Under the pieces are notes generated by a model. The model saw nothing but the letters and a program-made list of their open reading frames with translations. It ran no database searches and had not been told where the DNA came from. A stretch of DNA of 8,149 bases from Bacteroidales bacterium. GTDB lineage: Bacteria > Bacteroidota > Bacteroidia > Bacteroidales > UBA10428. The stretch spans positions 1-8,149 of the forward strand of contig DAOUOU010000124.1 in NCBI GenBank assembly GCA_030626465.1, written 5' to 3'. This document shows, piece by piece, positions 5,253 to 8,149 of the stretch (position 1 is its first letter; each line of letters opens with the position of its first letter). Position numbers and translations under genes: made by a program.

Positions 5253-7670
5253 TCAACCAGCAGCTTTATATCTATACAATTCGTAAACGCCAAAAATTGC
5301 TGCTCCGTAAAACAAAGTCGCCAGTAAAACTACAACTTTAAAACCAAGCTCAACTGAAATAATTGTAGCAATAACCGGACTTATAACTGATGCACATCCA
5401 TTGATGCCCAATGCCCATGGAACATAACTATGATCTTTTCTTGCAAGGGTTCTAAGTCCAAAAGGAAACAGCATGCCCATAAAAAATGAGGGTAAGGATA
5501 AGAATACTGCCGATATAATTATCTTTATGTGAAAAGGAAACGCCAGTGTAGCGGTCAGGAAGAACTGAAGCAGGAACAGGTAAACTATCAGCAATACCAG
5601 GAGAAGGCTGATGCAACGAATAATAGTCTTACTGGTAATCTCAAGTTTCGATGAATAAAAACTTCCTGCCCCGGAACTGATCAGCATGATTGCTATAACA
5701 ACAGCCACTGAGTAAACAACTTGCCCGATATATAATGTAAAATATTTTATAAATACAATTTCAAGAAACATAAAACCGAATCCCAGGCTGCCGAAATATA
5801 GCAAAACAGAAAGGCTCTTCCTGATGGTGATTCTGAGACGAAATAAAGGCAGAATTATAATAAGCAGGGCAAGAATAATTAATTGAATACAGGTTATTAC
5901 CACAATAAAATAACCCAGTTCAAGAAAAGGTGTTGAAGTTTCTCCAAAGTACTTTTTCAACTGAAAGTAATTCTTCCATTTGAGAAACTGTGAGAAATAG
6001 GGTTGATTATCGGTTGCAGGTGAAATTCTGAAATCATAAGCTCTTATGAAATCATTCCTCTTACTGCCTAATAAAGTGATGACATGTTGATCAAAACCTT
6101 GATTTTCATCCATGTTGTACCTTTTGTCTTGAGAAATGAAAGATTCACCAGGGACAATCAGATCAAAACTATTCTTCTCACAAAACTCCTTAACGTGAAT
6201 AATTTCTTCAGTCTCTAATGGTGATTTCTTTGCACAATATGTAACAGTGCCCCAACTTTTGATTGCTATAATGTGATCAGCCGGATCATTTACTCCTTCA
6301 TTTTCGAGTCCCTCTGCAAGCATTACGGCTAATTTGTATGGAACTCTGGAAGGTGAATCAAGCCAGGATGAGAGGGATAAAACACCATCATTTTTCAGGC
6401 TGTTCCAAATCTTATTAAAAGCTTCGAGGGTCAGGAGATTATTTTCCTGTATAGCCTGTAATCCTGCATTTCCTCCGAAAGCACCAAGTAGTGGAATGAT
6501 TATCAGATCATAGGTTTTCTTCTCTTGTGCAATAAAACTTCTTGGTTCTGCATTGATGTATTCAATTTCGGATCGAAAAAGTAAAGAATCGGTATACCTT
6601 GCATATTCATTCTTCAACAAGGAAGTGATCATAGTATTAGGCTCAACAGCAGTAATACTGACAACTCCATTTGACATGGCATGAGTCATTTCCATTCCCG
6701 CTTTTGCATCCAAAATAAGGACCGTATCAAAAGGAGCGATCAGGAAAGGCAGGGTCATTGTTGTGTAATTGAGAATATGTGAAGAGTCGGATATGTTCCA
6801 TGGCAATAGTGCAGCGTACGAATCACCATTCCTGTAAATTGATTTTATTGTTGGAACATCGCCGGTGTACGAGAGACTCAAACCGGGTGCAAACCGCATT
6901 ACCGGTGAGGACACAACCTGGATAAAACCGTAGGGACTATTCTTCTCATACTCAATTTTTGCTTTCGGCAGGTTTAAAGAATAACTCAGACTTTTATATT
7001 GAGATTGATTCAAACCGAATGGAACAAAAAATGTGAACAAAACACAGGCAATGGCAAGCAGGGCAGAAATCACAATCATCACTTTTGATTTCCCATCTAT
7101 AAGTAGCAGGCCGCCAAAAACGGGAAATAGAGCGATAAGGGAAGGTATCTTCTGTGGTGAAAAATTCCAAAACAGGATAATTATCAATATGCTTCCTGTT
7201 CCTGCTCCGAAAAGATCAGCAAAATAATAATAACCAATACCTGAAATATACTTCACATAAATTATACCCAGGGCCATAGCTCCTGAAAAAAAGGGTAAAA
7301 AGAAAATGGTGTACGTTATAGCAAGTTTTAAAAATTGTATACGATCGATAAACAACTCATAAGAATCAAATTTTATCAATTCAATTCTTGAAAGCCTGCC
7401 TGTGGTTGATATTAGGATACTGCACAGGAGGAATAGGAAAGGCAATAGAAAATTTGCACGCTCTATTAACCATTTCTTGAATAGCGAAATTAGGGTTCCT
7501 GCAAAGCCAAACCCAAGCAAAGCAATTGAAATAACCATTGATGCAAAATGGTGCCATTGTACAATGCTTAGAAATTGCATTAGTTGTATCTGGTATGCAA
7601 TCAGTGAACAAGATAACAGTGCTATGGCAAGAATGAGAAGAAAAGGTTTATGGTTGTGATTAGGACACAT
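5253..7670 (-). CDS. Polytopic membrane protein with spermidine synthase-like (SAM-binding fold) domain
   Basis: An 805-residue protein in three parts. Residues 1-218 hold about six membrane helices, with YYFADLFGAGTGSILI (148-163), a motif typical of membrane proteins fused to spermidine synthase-like domains. Residues about 220-575 form a soluble Rossmann-like domain: VLILDAKAGMEM (317-328) at the glycine-loop position, AVEPN (341-345) after strand two, YDLIIIPLLGAFGG (387-400), ENNLLTLEAFNKIWNSLKNDG (409-429), and PATDNQPYFSQFL (551-563). Residues 583-798 hold about six more helices, including LGFGFMFLEIVFIKYFTLYIG (629-649) and PWALGINGCASVISPV (751-766), again family-typical. Compared with functional synthases the nucleotide loop is poor in glycine (DAKAG), and the Asp expected after the YDLIII strand is missing, so aminopropyl transfer is doubtful and the real substrate is unknown. 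It lies 29 bp after pcm and 26 bp before the DUF1330 gene, suggesting one operon. Confidence 0.8.
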   Translation of the reverse strand: MCPNHNHKPFLLILAIALLSCSLIAYQIQLMQFLSIVQWHHFASMVISIALLGFGFAGTLISLFKKWLIERANFLLPFLFLLCSILISTTGRLSRIELIKFDSYELFIDRIQFLKLAITYTIFFLPFFSGAMALGIIYVKYISGIGYYYFADLFGAGTGSILIIILFWNFSPQKIPSLIALFPVFGGLLLIDGKSKVMIVISALLAIACVLFTFFVPFGLNQSQYKSLSYSLNLPKAKIEYEKNSPYGFIQVVSSPVMRFAPGLSLSYTGDVPTIKSIYRNGDSYAALLPWNISDSSHILNYTTMTLPFLIAPFDTVLILDAKAGMEMTHAMSNGVVSITAVEPNTMITSLLKNEYARYTDSLLFRSEIEYINAEPRSFIAQEKKTYDLIIIPLLGAFGGNAGLQAIQENNLLTLEAFNKIWNSLKNDGVLSLSSWLDSPSRVPYKLAVMLAEGLENEGVNDPADHIIAIKSWGTVTYCAKKSPLETEEIIHVKEFCEKNSFDLIVPGESFISQDKRYNMDENQGFDQHVITLLGSKRNDFIRAYDFRISPATDNQPYFSQFLKWKNYFQLKKYFGETSTPFLELGYFIVVITCIQLIILALLIIILPLFRLRITIRKSLSVLLYFGSLGFGFMFLEIVFIKYFTLYIGQVVYSVAVVIAIMLISSGAGSFYSSKLEITSKTIIRCISLLLVLLIVYLFLLQFFLTATLAFPFHIKIIISAVFLSLPSFFMGMLFPFGLRTLARKDHSYVPWALGINGCASVISPVIATIISVELGFKVVVLLATLFYGAAIFGVYELYRYKAAG

Positions 7671-7699
7671 GCATTGTGTTGTTTCTTAACATCCTGGCA

Positions 7700-8149
7700 T
7701 TACTTATTGCTCCTTGTGAAAGGCACAAATCTCACAGGAAGAAGTTTTCTGGTCTTTGCTTTTCCGCCTTTTTTTTCAACAAGAATAAGGTGTTGGGTAA
7801 AATATGGAGAGCCAACGGGGATTATCATCTTTCCTCCCTCCTTCAATTGTTCGATTAGAGGAGGAGGTATGTATTCTGCAGCAGCTGTAACCATGATTGC
7901 ATCGAATGGAGCATGATCTTTTAAACCATAATAGCCGTCGCCAGTAAATACTCTGACATTTGTATAACCCAGTTCTTTAAACCGCGTTTTTGCAGCTTTA
8001 CCGAGTGGTTCAATTATTTCTATTGTGAATACATCAGCAACTATTTCAGACAATACCGCGGCCTGATAACCCGAACCTGTTCCTATTTCAAGTACGACAT
8101 CATCGGAATCTAACTCAAGTATTTCTGTCATATAGGCCACAATGTATGG
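7700..8149 (-). CDS. pcm: Protein-L-isoaspartate O-methyltransferase (5' end outside window)
   Basis: The C-terminal 149 residues of PIMT, which uses S-adenosylmethionine to methylate abnormal isoaspartyl residues so that aged proteins can be repaired. The visible part starts at PYIVAYMTEILEL, matching the family block QPYIVAxMTELL. It continues with SAM motif I VLEIGTGSGYQAAVL (19-33), the acidic residue after strand two (IEIIEP, 43-48), TGDGYYG (69-75), the APFDAIMVTAAAEYIP block (80-95), LKEGGKMIIPVG (102-113) and the usual ending VRFVPFTR. Full-length homologues have about 210-220 residues, so roughly 60-70 N-terminal residues lie beyond position 8149. A GTG at 8140 opens inside the conserved domain and is not the true start. 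It is probably the first visible gene of an operon with the membrane protein 29 bp downstream. Confidence 0.95.
   Translation of the reverse strand, partial: PYIVAYMTEILELDSDDVVLEIGTGSGYQAAVLSEIVADVFTIEIIEPLGKAAKTRFKELGYTNVRVFTGDGYYGLKDHAPFDAIMVTAAAEYIPPPLIEQLKEGGKMIIPVGSPYFTQHLILVEKKGGKAKTRKLLPVRFVPFTRSNK

Noticed and set aside
7402..7916. Several + strand open frames of 60-90 codons over the start of the membrane protein gene and the pcm end
   Set aside because: They are antisense shadows of two clearly recognised genes and read as low-quality protein.

Overview
The window looks like an ordinary chromosomal stretch from a Bacteroidota bacterium, probably Bacteroidales or Marinilabiliales-like. 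This rests on the low G+C (roughly 37-38% by eye), A-rich translation starts without clear Shine-Dalgarno sites, promoter-like TTTG / TAnnTTT pairs, and gene families common in that phylum. The phylum is an inference; there is no rRNA or marker gene to prove it. I see no tRNA, rRNA, CRISPR array, insertion sequence or integrase.

Left part (1-2165), + strand: an orphan CHAD-domain protein (292-1194, predicted polyphosphate binding) is followed by a secreted protein with the fold of DNA/RNA non-specific endonucleases (1273-2022). Its catalytic DRGH signature has been replaced, so it is probably a pseudo-nuclease. A promoter-like pair lies before each gene.

Middle part (2166-3555): two minus-strand membrane genes 4 bp apart (2584-3144 then 2166-2579) encode the two halves of a YeeE/YedE-type sulfur-compound transporter, each with one signature cysteine. 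Divergent from them, 36 bp away, is a small membrane protein of a Bacteroidota family often labelled cytochrome B-like (3181-3555). It lacks the usual N-terminus and an ATG start, and in-frame stops lie just upstream, so its 5' end may be decayed.

Right part (3556-8149): a secreted seven-repeat FG-GAP/VCBS beta-propeller (+ strand) converges on a minus-strand gene set. A mosaic of 9-bp repeat units fills the space between them (4825-4919). Read on the minus strand, the set is pcm (protein-L-isoaspartate O-methyltransferase, cut by the window edge), an 805-residue polytopic membrane protein with a spermidine-synthase-like Rossmann domain, and a DUF1330 protein. Gaps of 29 and 26 bp suggest one transcript.

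No clear new multi-gene system is visible. The points most worth a second look are the pseudo-nuclease, the 9-bp repeat mosaic, the altered methyltransferase-like domain of the membrane protein beside pcm, and the possibly decayed cytochrome-like gene.
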